DNA of 64,000 nucleotides, from NCBI GenBank assembly GCA_030674185.1, contig CM060312.1, positions 78,957,354-79,021,353 on the forward strand. Reading direction: 5' to 3'. The stretch's first letter is position 1, and every line of letters begins with the position of its first letter. This DNA is from Monoplex corrugatus (taxonomy: Eukaryota; Mollusca; Gastropoda; Littorinimorpha; Ranellidae). The position numbers and the translations under genes are program-made. Shown piece after piece: positions 1-11,649 of the stretch. A model generated the notes under the pieces. The model had not been told where the DNA came from. It did not search any database and was given only the letters and a program-made list of their open reading frames with translations.

Positions 1-29
1 AACCAAGCAGAGCACGGCTGTTTTTATTT

Positions 30-502
30 GACAATTTCAGTTTGTCATTAGGTAGCAAACATGATAGGTGTCTGAGTGGGCATGTTCTATTCCTTTTCAC
101 TGAGAATGGCAACAGCAAGATCAAAACATGTAATGCTATTAGTATTAACAGCATGGAGGAGAAAACTAAACACAATTCTGAAAAACTTGAATATATACAG
201 AAGGTATTAGCGAACAGTTCCCACAACTTGAAGAAAAGGCCCTTGCAGATCTTTTCGACATACTGACACAGTTCCTGTACTAGTGGTAGCAACATCTGTC
301 ACCTGTGGTATGACAAAGTATCACAGGATTTTGTCATGTACTATGGCAGAATTGAAAGATTAAATTAAAGAAAAAAAACAAGTAACATATATGTGATTGC
401 ATACTGGAGCCAGCAGGAAGAGTATACAGATGCAATTGATTATGAGGTCTCAAAATTTGAGCTTGTAGCTGACATAGTGGATGGGGACCTCATCTTATCC
501 TA
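30..502 (+). pseudogene. Decayed coding-like sequence, unidentified
   Basis: Three frames carry protein-like stretches in order: MEEKTKHNSEKLEYIQKVLA (150-210), FPQLEEKALADLFDILTQFL one frame over (about 212-271), and, after stops, ICHLWYDKVSQDFVMYYGRI (about 294-353) and IAYWSQQEEYTDAIDYEVSK then FELVADIVDGDLILS (about 396-500). The composition looks like soluble protein, but I do not recognise the family. It may be a retrocopy, a transposon remnant, or chance. Confidence 0.3.
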
Positions 503-659
503 GTCCTGTGCTGAGTTGCACCACTGTTGACAAGATGAAGAAAACTGACAAAGGTGCATGTTGCAAATGACAAATGAGTGCAAGGAGTGATAGTAATTTT
601 TGTTCCCTAATGTAAAAATGATTTAGACATTCATGTAAATAAGTCACAGAGAGGAAGAG

Positions 660-720
660 AGAAAGAGGGTGAGTGTGTGTGTGTTGTGCATGTGCTTGTG
701 TGAGTGTGTGTGTGTGTTTC
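660..720. repeat. Imperfect (TG)n microsatellite
   Basis: GTGAGTGTGTGTGTGTTGTG and following TG-rich sequence. The surrounding region 520-2590 holds nothing else I can support. Confidence 0.85.
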
Positions 721-2654
721 TTTGGCAGACAAGTTTTTACAGATCATTTATTACGGAATGTTACATATATTAGGTCTACAATATTCTCATTTTAAGTGTT
801 GTGTTGCAAACTCCAGCTAAATGAGAATGAAAGACACGTGAGCACATTATGTAATCATTATAATACATTTTGAATGACAATGAAATCTTGTTAGTAATGA
901 AGGTTGTGAGTTTGTTGACATTAGATGTCTAATTTTTATTTTTATTTTTTCAAAGCATATTGAGATTTACTGCTATCTGAGATAAAGAGTATTGGCTGGA
1001 GGACATGTGTAGCAAATTTCAGGCTCATTGATTGGCAGATTTGGAAGTTAATAGTTTTATGTTCATTGATGGAAAAACGTAAGCCAATAAGCAATTAATT
1101 AGTAAGTACTTTAATAAAGTTATTTCGTTCAACTACCACAGTATTCAGGCTGACCAAGCTCTTTAATTCATCTTGTTTTTGCTTATAGGTCAAGATTGAC
1201 AAGTTATGCATCATTACACCAAAACTGAAAAAATTGTCACCGTTTTCTATATAGCTATTGTAAAATTAATTCTTAAAAACCATAGGCTAACTTAAGTCAC
1301 AATATTCAATCTTCTTAATATTTGATACCAATTACCATGTAAGACTTTTTGCTCTTGATGTGATATCAATTTATTAGCAAACATTTCAATTTTTTTTTCA
1401 CATCCCTCATTGACCAACCACATTAATCGAGAAAACCACCATGATAGGAGGAGGGTTTGGGTATGGGCTAGCACTGCAGCAGTCCTGATGGTGTCATGAC
1501 TTGGAATGTTGGATCGATTTCCTAATCATTAGACTAATGTCTCTATCAGTCTATGCAATCGTAACGGTTAAGTCGCTTAACTTTTGTTCCTACACAAAAT
1601 CCGTAAGAGAGCTAAGCTGCACACAATATCGCAATCACAATTTCCATACACGATCCGCCACAAGTGGCACATACCCAGTTCAGAGTCTGCTCGCGACATT
1701 TATTACTGTGAGATGATTTAATTTAACCGACAACCGAGCAAACAAATATTAATATAGGCTAGCCTACTGGGAAATCTGGAAATACCAACTTCGCTTAAAT
1801 GTGAATTCACTTCGAGGTTAGTTCTCGTCAATCTGTTGATAGGCCCATAAGCAGATAGCAAAATGGGAATACAATGTGAAATGGTGTACTATGATCACGG
1901 TGAGCGAAGCTGAATATTTGTTGAAGCTATTGAATCGCTTCATGTACACAGCATACATATGAAAAATACGAAGATGAAATTATGTACATCTGGGCAAATC
2001 GAATCAACAAAGAAAGATATTGTAAGATAGTTTAATCTACGCCAGACTCACGACATCGTTACTTTGCCGATGATGCGTTGCAGTAGAAACCCCGAAAAGT
2101 ACAAAGCAGTCAAGGTCAAAGTGCATAAATGTATTCTACACAATTTTGCTGTGAATCCAAAAACGTCAGAAGAAATCAATAGAGATACCATCCCTCAGGA
2201 TACTTTTATTGTGGTTGACTACAAATATTTAAAACACATCAATTACGCAAATCAGTCATTCTCCGCAATTTCGCGCCATCCGCAAAAAACTAGGTTACAT
2301 CTGCTAGGTAGCAGTAAGTAACAATAGTAGCTTCTTATACTGTGTTATCGTCCCACTTGTGCCCTGCCGCATATCGTTTGAGATCATGCCTCCATACGAA
2401 TCTATCCCTTGTCGCTGCAGTACATTCTCACCCTCTCTGTCCTCACCACTCTGCAAGTCCCCATAGTTTCTCCCTGGCATTGTACTCTTTCTCACTCCAC
2501 TTTCCTGTTGAGACTAGTGCTATATTTCTCTTGCCTCATAATTGTCTATAATATTGCTTGTCTTTTTTATCTTCTGTATTAATTAATGTTCTCTTGTGTC
2601 TGCCTCCTTCGAGCTGTCTGGTTTGTCTTCTTTGCCGTCCATGGAACTCTCACG

Positions 2655-2995
2655 TTCTTCTCAGAAACCAAAAAAGAACACGAATATACGAATAAGACGC
2701 GTATTTAATAACAAGACAGTCAATTTCGCAATGGCCTTGCAGTGTAAGATACAACAAACAAACACCAGATACAAGATTAGAGAGAAGACTGAAACTTCCT
2801 GATGCCTGTCTTTTCTCACACTGGACAGAGCAGCAGGAATTTCAGTCTTTCTCTCCTAATTTTTGTATTTGTGTTATTTGTTTGTGATCCCTGCCGATAA
2901 TTTTGCCCTGTCTTGTCTGGTTGTAATTGAATAGTCGTTCTTATTTGTTTTTCATGTTTTTTTTGGTCTGTTTGATTCAACGCGGCATCACAGTT
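2655..2995. repeat. Imperfect inverted repeat, dispersed family
   Basis: 2655-2800 (AAACCAAAAAAGAACACGAA, TTAATAACAAGACAG, ACCAGATACAAGATTAGAGA) is a diverged reverse complement of 2820-2995. A third copy, in the second orientation, lies in the minisatellite at 22640-22870 (CTGCTAATTTTTGTATTAGG, GCGCCTGTCTTATCTGATTG). Probably a transposon-derived family. Confidence 0.65.
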
Positions 2996-3549
2996 CAGAA
3001 CATTCAGTTGCCTCATATGTTCTGACTTGCATGTTGACTGTCTAGCTCAACAGTACACAGTACCGGTTCTGTATACACTCAAGAAATTTCTTCTGATGTC
3101 ATGATAGGCGTTCGTTGGTAAGAACGCTTTTCTCTTCTTGAAACTGTTTTAGCTTGCTGATTGCTGTATTATTAACTTACATCTGCCATCTGGTGAGATG
3201 ACGTTCCCAGATACTTAAAAACATCAACCTATTCAGTGTTGGCATTGCTGTTATTTTGCATGAAGGGTTTCTTGTTTCATGATTACATGACTTCAGTCTT
3301 CTTGCTATTTATCTCCCGCCCTCTATTTTTGCTTTCTATTATACCGTGTTTAGTCAACAAGTATTTGAAAACAATAACATTATTATCAACGCAGTTGTTT
3401 AGACTCGTTTCGTGATAAATCCACATATTCTTTTAACACTGTTCATCGAATAGCACATTGTGCTTTAAATTTCTTTCCGTCTTTGTTGGGGGTGGGGTTA
3501 AAACAAACAAACAAAAACAAGTAGTAAACGATGCAGATTAGATGTGAAA

Positions 3550-3770
3550 CATACTTCTACTAATAATAATGAAAGATTTATAGAACGCAAAATCTCAGAA
3601 AGCAAGCTCCTAAGTGCTTTGCAGTTTACGGAAAATGTAAACATAAAATTTGAATCAACGATAAATTAATGATATCAGAATGATATGACACAACACAGAA
3701 AAAGAAGACAACAGTGTCATACATGTACGACATAAGAAAAATCTTATATAAAGGAATAATAATACACCAC
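3550..3770 (-). mobile_element. Short retroposon tail at the 3' break of the RTE element
   Basis: On the minus strand it ends GAGATTTTGCGTTCTATAAATC then (ATT)n, similar to the GCGCTATATAAAT tail of the LINE copies. It starts where RTE coding (YADDTVVYYY) breaks off. Probably another truncated LINE or SINE insertion. Confidence 0.5.
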
Positions 3771-4194
3771 GGTGTCATCTGCGTATCAAATGTTGTTTAT
3801 CATTTTTCTTCCAAAATTAAATCCAAGGTCTTCCTCTAGGTTTCTCGTGATGAAACCTAGAGAAGACCTTGAATTTAATTCACTGTAAAGTGAAAACAAA
3901 TCTGGTGACAAAACACAGCCTTGTCTGACTCCTCTTTTGATATTTTGGAAAGAGCTTATATCGATTTCTATTCTCATTGCAGCTGTTTGTTCCCAATACA
4001 TATTTCTGATTATTCGTAGATATTTTCCATCAATATTGAGTTTTCTAGTTGGTTGATCAATTTTTCATGTCTTACCCGATCGAAAGCCTTGGTATAATCA
4101 ACAAAGCATGAATATAAATCCTTATTCATCTCTATTGACCTTTCTATGATAGTTCTTAGAATGTATATGACATTTCTCCTCCTTCCCGTACCAC

Positions 4195-4690
4195 GCGCAC
4201 AGCCCCCGATTACCTGTTAAGCCTACTTGAGATCTATGTTCCCTCACGTACCCTCCGCTCTGCCTCCGATCCTCTGACTTTTCGCTTTCCACGCACCAAG
4301 CTCAATACCTATGGTCCACGAGCCTTCTCTGTTTCTAGTCCACTTTCCTGGAACAAACTTCCTCTCTCTGTCCGTCACAACCTACTTTTGTCTCCTTCAA
4401 GTCCGCTCTCAAAACTCACCTTTTCTCCTCTGCATAAAATCCTGACCTCACTCATCCCCCCTCTGTAGCCTGTCTCCACTCGGAGGGGAATCACATTGTA
4501 ATATATATTTGTATATAATATGCTCTTATAATTTTCCATTGCTTTTATTCTTTTTCCCCATTTATAGCCATGTGTGCGTGTGTGTGTGCGTGTGTGTGCG
4601 CGCGTGCGTAAGTGTATGTTCAGCGCTTAGATTTGATTTTTATCGAGATTTTGCGCTATATAAATATTGTAATTATTTTATTATTATTAT
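4195..4690 (+). mobile_element. CR1/L2-like LINE 3' fragment inserted in the RTE element
   Basis: A 5'-truncated LINE end. It codes the RT C-terminal region (PDYLLSLLEIYVPSRTLRSA-type), then a 3' UTR with a (TG)n tract at 4568-4620 and the tail AGCGCTTAGATTTGATTTT...GCGCTATATAAATATTG with (ATT)n. RTE coding sequence is continuous across it: GKGTI at 4690 joins NVIYILRT at about 4172. Confidence 0.8.
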
Positions 4691-5598
4691 TAATAGTTCC
4701 TTTCCCTTCGACAAATCCATACTGTTCTTCTGCTATTTCTCTTGATTCTATTCCTTGTCCTCATCATGATTATTCTTAGTAGGATTTTTGTTACATGACT
4801 TATCAGGCTGATTGTGCGATGGAGTTCGCAGTCTATAGCCCCTGTCTTCTTTGGAAGTGCAATGAAAATTGATTTTGACATATCTTTGGGGATTTTTCCA
4901 GTGTCGTAAATTTCATTTAGGAGGATTGTTATTTTTTCAATACCAAATTCCTCCAGCGCTTCAATCATCTCTGTAGTAATGTTGTCTGGTCCTGGGGCTT
5001 TTCCTGGTTTCATCTTTTTCAGTGCTGCTGTAACTTCATCTTTCATTATGGGTGGTCCTTCAACGTTCTTTCTTATAATGTATTCTTCGTTTCTGTCATC
5101 TTCAAAAAGGTCTTTAATGTACTCTCCCCATCTGTCTAATAGTTTGTCTTTTTCCATGATAAGCGTACCATCTTTCGATTTTAAGCAACCAGTTGATGTG
5201 CATGTATTTTTCCTGTGGACAATTTCTTCAATTCGTCTGTACATACCCTGAGGATCCGTTTTGTGTCGATCTTCTATTTCTTTGCATTTTGTTTTCAGCC
5301 AAGCTTCTTTAGCTTCATTGCATCTATTCCTGATTTCTTTGTTGATCTTCCCGTATATCTTCTCGTTTCTCTTTGCCTTCCTCCGTTCCTCCATCAAGCC
5401 TACAATTTCTTTTGTCATCCAGTTCTTTTTTGCTGTTCTGTCTATTTTAGGGATTTCTTCACAAGCTTCATTTATCGAATTTCTCAACTTTGTCCATTGT
5501 TCCTCACTGTCACCAACGTCTTCCAGAGCACTGAATTTGTTTTGAACATGTACGTTACATTTTTTACGAATCACTTCATCTGTCTTCAACGAGTCCAA
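4690..5598 (-). pseudogene. RTE retrotransposon ORF fragment: endonuclease-RT linker and start of reverse transcriptase
   Basis: A 302-codon open stretch. It starts within the element (MDSLKTDEVIRKKCN), continues through a Lys/Glu-rich linker typical of RTE proteins, and reaches RT motifs GKAPGPDNITTEMI and KSIFIALPKKTG. A one-base loss near 4738 shifts the frame: the continuation EEQYGFVEGKGTIN is readable one frame over. It ends at the junction with an inserted LINE tail. Not a host gene. Confidence 0.85.
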
Positions 5599-5889
5599 GA
5601 TTTAATTTGATGTTGCTTTTGGTCTGTTTCCTTTTCTTTAATTTCAGCCTAAATATTCCCACTACAGGATTGTGGTCACTGTTGCAGTCTGCGCCTGGTA
5701 GTGTTTATGCTGACAGTAAAGAATTTCTAAATCTTTCATTGATCAGGATGTAGTCAATTTGATTGTTGGTATTATCTCCTGGACTCATCCAAGTCCATTT
5801 TCTTCTATTAGGCTGCTCAAACCAGGTGTTTTCTACTATGAACTCATTCATCTGTGCCCATTCTACAAATTTCCCTCCCCTTTCATTTT

Positions 5890-7215
5890 AATTACAATAA
5901 TAATTACAATATTTATATAGCGCAAAATCTTGATAAAATTAAATCTAAGCGCTGAAACTCACACACACGCACGCACGCACACACACGCACGCACGACACA
6001 CACGCACCACGATACACACACACACACACAACACACACACACACACACACACACATGGCTATAAATGGGGAGAAAGAATAAAAACAATGGAAAATTATAG
6101 AGAGCATATTATATACAATTATATATTGCAATGTGATTCCCCTCCGAGTGGAGGGCTGCAGAGGGGATTGAGTGAGGTCAGGATTTTATGCAGAGGAGAA
6201 AAGGTGAGTTTTGAGAGCGGACTTGAAGGAGACAAAAGTAGGTTGCTGACGGACTGAGAGAGGAAGTTTGTTCCAGGAGAGCGGACCAGAAACAGAGAAG
6301 GCTCGTGGACCATAGGTATTGAGCTTAGTGCGTGGAAAGCGAAAAGTCAAGGATCGGAGGCAGAGCAGAGGGTACGTGAGGGAACATAGATCTCAAGTAG
6401 GCTTGACAGGTAATCGGGGGCTGCGTTATTGAGGCTTTTGTAGCACATGGTGTCTAGTTTGTACTGTATGCGCTTTGATACAGGGAGCCAGTTGAAGTTG
6501 TGCCAGGAGAGGAGATATGTGGTCAGCTTTTTTCTTTTTGAGTACAAGGCGTGCAGCATTGTTTTGAATGCGCTGTAGGATGTGAGTGGTGGAGGCAGGA
6601 AGACCGGACAGGAGTGAATTGCAATGGTCAATGCGAGACATTATGAAGGAGAGAACGAGTTTTGCAGTTGTTTCGACAGAGAGATACTTCCTGATCAGGC
6701 TTATACGATGGAGGTGATAGTAGCAAGATCTGGCAGTTTGAGAAACAAAGTTGTTCATCGGAGAGGGTAGAGTCAATGCAGACACCAAGGTTTTTAGCTG
6801 AATCAGAAATTGGGACTGATATGTTACATAATGGGAGAGAAAGAGGAGGCAGCTGAGAAAGTTTCTGACGGGTGCCAATGAGGATAGCTTCTGTCTTGTC
6901 ATCATTTAGCTGAAGTTTGTTGTATGTCATCCAATTTTTGATGTCCGAGTAACACTCAGTGGTGCGAGTCAGGAGGCGCTGTATATTGTCAGGTGGACAG
7001 GGGGGAGGTGTAAAGAGTGAAAAGAACAGGGCCAAGGACAGATCCATGTGGAACACCACAGGTCAGGTATGCAGGTTGAGAGTAAGTGCCATTGATGAGA
7101 ACAGTTTGTTTTCTGTTTGATAGATAAGAAGTGAACCAGGAGAGAGCAATGTCAGAGATGCCAAAAGTATGATGAAGTCTAGAAAGGAGAATACCATGAT
7201 GAATGGTACCAAGGC
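5890..7215 (-). mobile_element. CR1/L2-like LINE 3' half inserted in the RTE endonuclease
   Basis: Minus-strand copy, about 1.3 kb. It codes FGISDIALSWFTSYLSNRKQ, GVPHGSVLGPVLFTLYTSPL (RT), TECYSDIKNWMTYNKLQLND then DKTEAILIG, and the C-terminal QRIQNNAARLVLKKKKADHI with LDTMCYKSLNNAAPDYLSSL. Several frameshifts. The YADD box expected between LYTSPLS and the NIQ region is missing. The 3' UTR carries an (AC)n tract (5960-6055) and the GCGCTATATAAAT tail at about 5920. Confidence 0.82.
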
Positions 7216-7576
7216 CATGAAGTCCAACTACATCCTCCACCCTATCTTGTCTCACTTTAGCATTAAAATTTCCCACTATTATTGCAACTTCTTGTGATTT
7301 ACATTGCGCCTTGGCCATCTCTAATACTTCGTAGAAGTTGTCAATGTCTTCCTGAGTACTTGCGGACGTTGGTGCATATACCTGAATGATGTTGGTATCA
7401 AATGGTCTGCCTCCCAATTTAACCTGCAAAACTGTCGGACACAGCCCAGAAGGCCTACCCCCTGCTGCTTTTGATTTGTCCATTACGATGCCTACTCCTC
7501 TTTCGTGTGAGTTTCCACCAGAATAGATTACTGTATGCTCTCCAGATGTTATCATGCCTGCCCCCTTCCATCTCAC
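7210..7576 (-). pseudogene. RTE retrotransposon endonuclease fragment
   Basis: Codes MRWKGAGMITSGEHTVIYSG, GVGIVMDKSKAAGG, IIQVYAPTSASTQEDIDNFY and VAIIVGNFNAKV, the middle of an exonuclease-endonuclease-phosphatase fold. After HGLG the reading frame passes into RT sequence of a second LINE at about 7215, which marks the insertion border. The missing endonuclease C-terminus is found beyond the insertion at 5600-5885. Confidence 0.85.
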
Positions 7577-8584
7577 TTACCCTAGTCCTAAAATACTAAT
7601 GTTAAGCCTTTCCATTTCCATTTTGATAGTCTAACTTACCTTTTTGCAACAATGTTCTTATATTCCATGTTGCGATTTTGGTATTCTTCCTGAGGTTGAG
7701 GCTGGACGCAGTAGCTTGCTGACGGTCTGGCGTTAACTGCGCAGCATGACAGTCCCTACTGGACGAAGGTGCTCCATAAAAGCCCCTATTTACGTCGTCA
7801 CACTTACTCTTTTTATTGGATTGTCTGGCTATGTACTGACAGAGAGAGAAAAGCTTTCTGCTCTACTTTTCGCATAGCTGCAAGCAGCAGTGCTAGCCAG
7901 CGGGTGCAAGCTGAAAGTGAGAGGTGACAAGCATGCAGTCACTAGCCAACACACTAGATGCATCACATCTTATACACTCGAGGAATATTCAGAATAGATT
8001 CACAGTTGAGAGCTTGAGTGCGAATTGTCTTGGGCGCCTTCATTACAGATTACTGTTATGTTTATTTGGGAAGGGACCTCTGACCTCAATAAAATATTTA
8101 GATTTTTTCATTATTTTTAGTTTGTGGTTTCATAATTGACAGTAGACATTCAGCAAGTCAAGACGTGCATGCATAATGTTGAAACTTCACAATACATTTA
8201 ATGTTCCTTTATTTTTCTTCTTTAAAGATTCAATAATCAAATTAAGTGTATCATGTGTATCTTTCAGCTGAATGTATCAAATTAAGTGCATCATGTGTAC
8301 CTTTCAAATTGAATGTGTGGTCTGTTTCTAGAAAGATTTAATATAATAATTACTCCACTTTTTTCCTTTCTTCTTGAGTATATTAATTAAAGTAGAATAC
8401 ATTCCTATATTCTACCAGACCAAACGAAGTCTTGCTACAATATTATATTGTGAATCTACCATGCATTATTACAATGCCATGAATAATCCTTCCCCATAAT
8501 GTAACATTCATCACCGTTCATTTTTTAATTTGCCTGTTTCAAAAAACAGCAGACTGCTTCATATCAACCAAGATGTGTTTGTGT

Positions 8585-8775
8585 TGTGTGTGTGTGTGTG
8601 TGTGTGTGGTTGTTCGTTCTTTGATTTATTTAAGTCTTTTCACTATGAGTGATATTAGACGAAAAAAAAAAAAAAGAAAAAAAAAAAAAGTGAGATGAGA
8701 GATGGGTTGGTTGGTTTTGGGGCATAGAGGAGACATAGTTATAGACATAAGTAGGTGGGAAATAGAAAAATGGAA

Positions 8776-8815
<40 letters not shown>

Positions 8816-8890
8816 GTGTGTATGGGCGTATATGACTGTGTATGAGTGCATGCGTGCATGTGTGTGTGTGTACGTCTGTGTGTGCCTGTG
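8585..8890. repeat. (TG)n microsatellites, two clusters
   Basis: TG runs at 8585-8609 and 8777-8815, the second continuing as broken TG/TATG sequence to 8888. A-rich runs lie between them. Confidence 0.9.
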
Positions 8891-9259
8891 ATGACCATAT
8901 TTTCTCAGCTCTTTAAGGGTGAATCTTTATCAAATTTAGTTAAGGCTGTAGACTGTTGAGGGATTGCAAAAGCATAAATGTGCGAGACAAAGCTCCAAGG
9001 TCGAGATCCTATGGACCAAGAAAGTGTATGAAATTAGCACTTTTTGAAAAACCTTTGACAATACTTCAATTTTGATTTCACTGTTTTGTCTAGCATAGTC
9101 CGTGATGCAAAGGTTTCACTTCAATGAACTTTCTTTCAGGTCACATTGACCATGAAAAGTACAAACTCTGAATTTCTGTAATGTCTAAAAAAGAAGAAGG
9201 AAAAAAGAAGAAAAATGCTTGAGTGGGCTCTTTTTTTTTGAATGTATAAAGTTCTTATC

Positions 9260-9262
<3 letters not shown>

Positions 9263-9303
<41 letters not shown>

Positions 9304-9390
9304 GTGTGTGTGTGTGTGTTATGTGTGTGTGTGTGTGTGTGTGTGTAGTGTGTGTGTGTGTGTGTGTGTTGTGTGTGTGTGTGTGTATTA
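9263..9390. repeat. (GT)n microsatellite with short interruptions
   Basis: Blocks of pure GT separated by TTAGTG, TTATG, TAG and TTG interruptions. Confidence 0.95.
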
Positions 9391-9432
9391 ATGTTTTTTC
9401 CTCACAATTTTCAAGTAACTTGTACATTATTT

Positions 9433-9660
9433 TGTACACAACTTTGAAAAGAACTCCGCAATCTTACTGTTCAACAGCAGAAGGGCATCCAGGAGTCATG
9501 ACCTGGATGTGGCCCGGCCCCCCGAGAGTGTAAGGAATTCAGGGCCGAAACACTTGTCTAAAGGGGGTTACTTCTCTGAAGACCTTCTGTTGTCTAGCTC
9601 TCCCTAGAGTTTCTTTCTACCTGTACACAACTTTGAAAAGAACTCCGCAATCTTACTGTT
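9433..9660. repeat. 39-bp direct repeats flanking a 150-bp GC-richer insert
   Basis: The same 39 bp (starting TGTACACAACTTTGAAAAGA) occur at 9433-9471 and 9622-9660. The 150 bp between them are much more GC-rich than the surroundings (GGCCCGGCCCCCCGAGAG) and have no long ORF. Either an insertion with a long target duplication or a tandem duplication. Confidence 0.85.
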
Positions 9661-10423
9661 TTAACTTCAATAATGCTGCAGACTGTATAATCCTGACATG
9701 TCAGCATCAGCTGAATCTAGATTTGTCATTTGTATTTCTGATTATGATGCTTGGTAATGTTTGACAAATTCCTATCAAACAAAACTGGAATAGATACTTC
9801 ATGTGCCTTTCTTACAATTTCTTTTCATGCTGAAAGGTATCAGTAGTCACAATGGGTTGTAAAGAAATTTAAAAAGCAGAGTGTGAATGTGAGTGTTACA
9901 TTATTGTCTCTTCTTGGTGAAAAAATAATTTTGGGTTGGCAAGATCAACTCCGAACAAGATATTGTAATCACGATTGAAGTTTTAATGATATATATTTTT
10001 TCTTATCAATATACATTTTACAAAGCTGACAAACACACTGACTCACTCTCTTGTGTGAGAAAGTGACACTCTTGCATGCACAAACAATGTAACTTTCATT
10101 CTTACACAAAAAACACCTGTCGACTGGTTGTAGTATCGTTTTATTTTTTTTTCACATCCAAATAACCTTCCAACTTTCAAGACAGCAGTAAAGCATAATG
10201 CATTAAAGCATGGAAAACATTCATCACTCTTCCATGTCATATCATCGCACGCAAATACTTAGATGAAACTAAAGTTTGAAAAGAGAACTCAAGAGATTTC
10301 AAACTGTTAAAGAGCATGAAAAAAATGAACAAGTACAAATAAAAGTTAGCCTGATGTAAAATCAGAAAAAATGAAAAAAAGAAAGAAAAGGAAAAATGGG
10401 TGGACATGACAGGAGGAAATCGA

Positions 10424-10426
10424 GTG

Positions 10427-10516
<90 letters not shown>
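10424..10516. repeat. (GA)n microsatellite
   Basis: Almost pure AG repeat with one missing base near 10463. Purine-rich on the plus strand and so triplex-capable. Confidence 0.95.
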
Positions 10517-11649
10517 AGTGATACATTGTATCCACTTGAGAGAGCAAGAGCGAGCAACAAGAGGCACAAAAAAAAACAAAAAACAAAACAAAACAAAAGC
10601 CAACCAAACAACAAAATAAGCTTTGCACACCACATTGCTCAGAGACCAGCCCCATACCTTTTGAAAAAAAAAAAAAAAAAAAAAATCAATAACACAAAAA
10701 CAGCAAAGTACATAAACAAGTTGACGTTGGAGAGCTATATAAACTCACAAGGCAAGACGATAATGATATGCACACTCGCTCCACCATATTAAAATCATCC
10801 CTTTCCAATTCTTGAGCAAAAAATACTTGACTAAAAGCCAGGAGGGAAGAGACTAGAGTGATCCAGTGTCTGTCATTCTTCAGGTCACATCTAGTGATGC
10901 CCAATACACTTATTCTCTCACACAATTGGGGATGGGGGGCAGAATAAAAAGGTGGCGAGACAGTGTTAAAAAAAAAGAAAAGCACCCATGTAGAACAACA
11001 TGCTCTGTCACTGTCCTGTCAATTCTATGAATACCTTAAACGTTTTCAGAAAATGAGAGACTGAGGGAAAAAAAAAGAAGAAAAAGACAGCAACAAGATA
11101 AGAAAGTTAGGGAAAGGGGAGGGCTGGGAAGACAAAAAAATCACATTTTCATATATCAATCAAACTATAGGCCTACTTACTCACTTATATAATTATTGAG
11201 AGTACATGAGGAGAAAAAAAAAAAGGGGGGGGGGGGGGGACATGGAAGAAAAAGGAAAACTGGAGTGCAAGAAGAAAAAAAAAAGCATTTTACCTTTACA
11301 CTTCTGAACAATAAGAACATTACTTACGAAAATAATGTGAAAGGGGGGAAGGGGGAGTTCTTAACCCTGTGGCTTCCAGAACCATCTTTTTTAAATCCTT
11401 CGACTTCCAGATTCATTTTCTTTCAAACTTTTTAAATTTTTTTTATTATTTTGTCTGCGAGTTGTGTTTGTGTGTCTCGACCAAGAGCAGACAATCTTTT
11501 TCAGTCCACAATAAAATAAACATCTAAAAAGATGCTGTGGCTGCCATGAAGCAGCCTCATGATATATGCATCACACACTAAAAACAGAACAGAACTTCTT
11601 TGTATGCAGTGACCAGTATGCCGCAATACATTTACTTATTTAGTGTTGT

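Larger units (their letters stand above)
3770..7720 (-). mobile_element. RTE-type non-LTR retrotransposon, degraded and interrupted
   Basis: A minus-strand element coding an apurinic-type endonuclease and a reverse transcriptase. In order: endonuclease start IATWNIRTLLQKGKL (about 7677-7632); EVRW-type segment MRWKGAGMITSGEHTVIYSG and VGNFNAKV (7576-7210); endonuclease end NQIDYILIN and catalytic SDHNPV (about 5885-5600); linker and RT start with KKMKPGKAPGPDNI (5598-4690); then YILRTIIERSIEMNKDLYS, TKAFDR, RGVRQGCVLSPDLFSLYSE and YADDTV (4180-3770). It is cut by two insertions of another LINE (4195-4690 and 5890-7215). Stops and frameshifts (for example one base lost near 4738, and a TGA before YADD) make it inactive. 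Confidence 0.85.

Noticed and set aside
9500..9580. Hammerhead-ribozyme-like core: GGCCC...GGGCC stem followed by GAAACACTTGTC in the 150-bp insert
   Set aside because: The GAA-ACA-CT-TGT-C part fits a type I stem III, but the CTGANGA box is not intact (CTGGATGTGG) and the bases outside do not pair as stem I. An Infernal search with the hammerhead models would decide.
10237..10655. Several overlapping Ser/Leu-rich open frames
   Set aside because: They are translations of the (GA)n tract on the minus strand and have no other coding signal.
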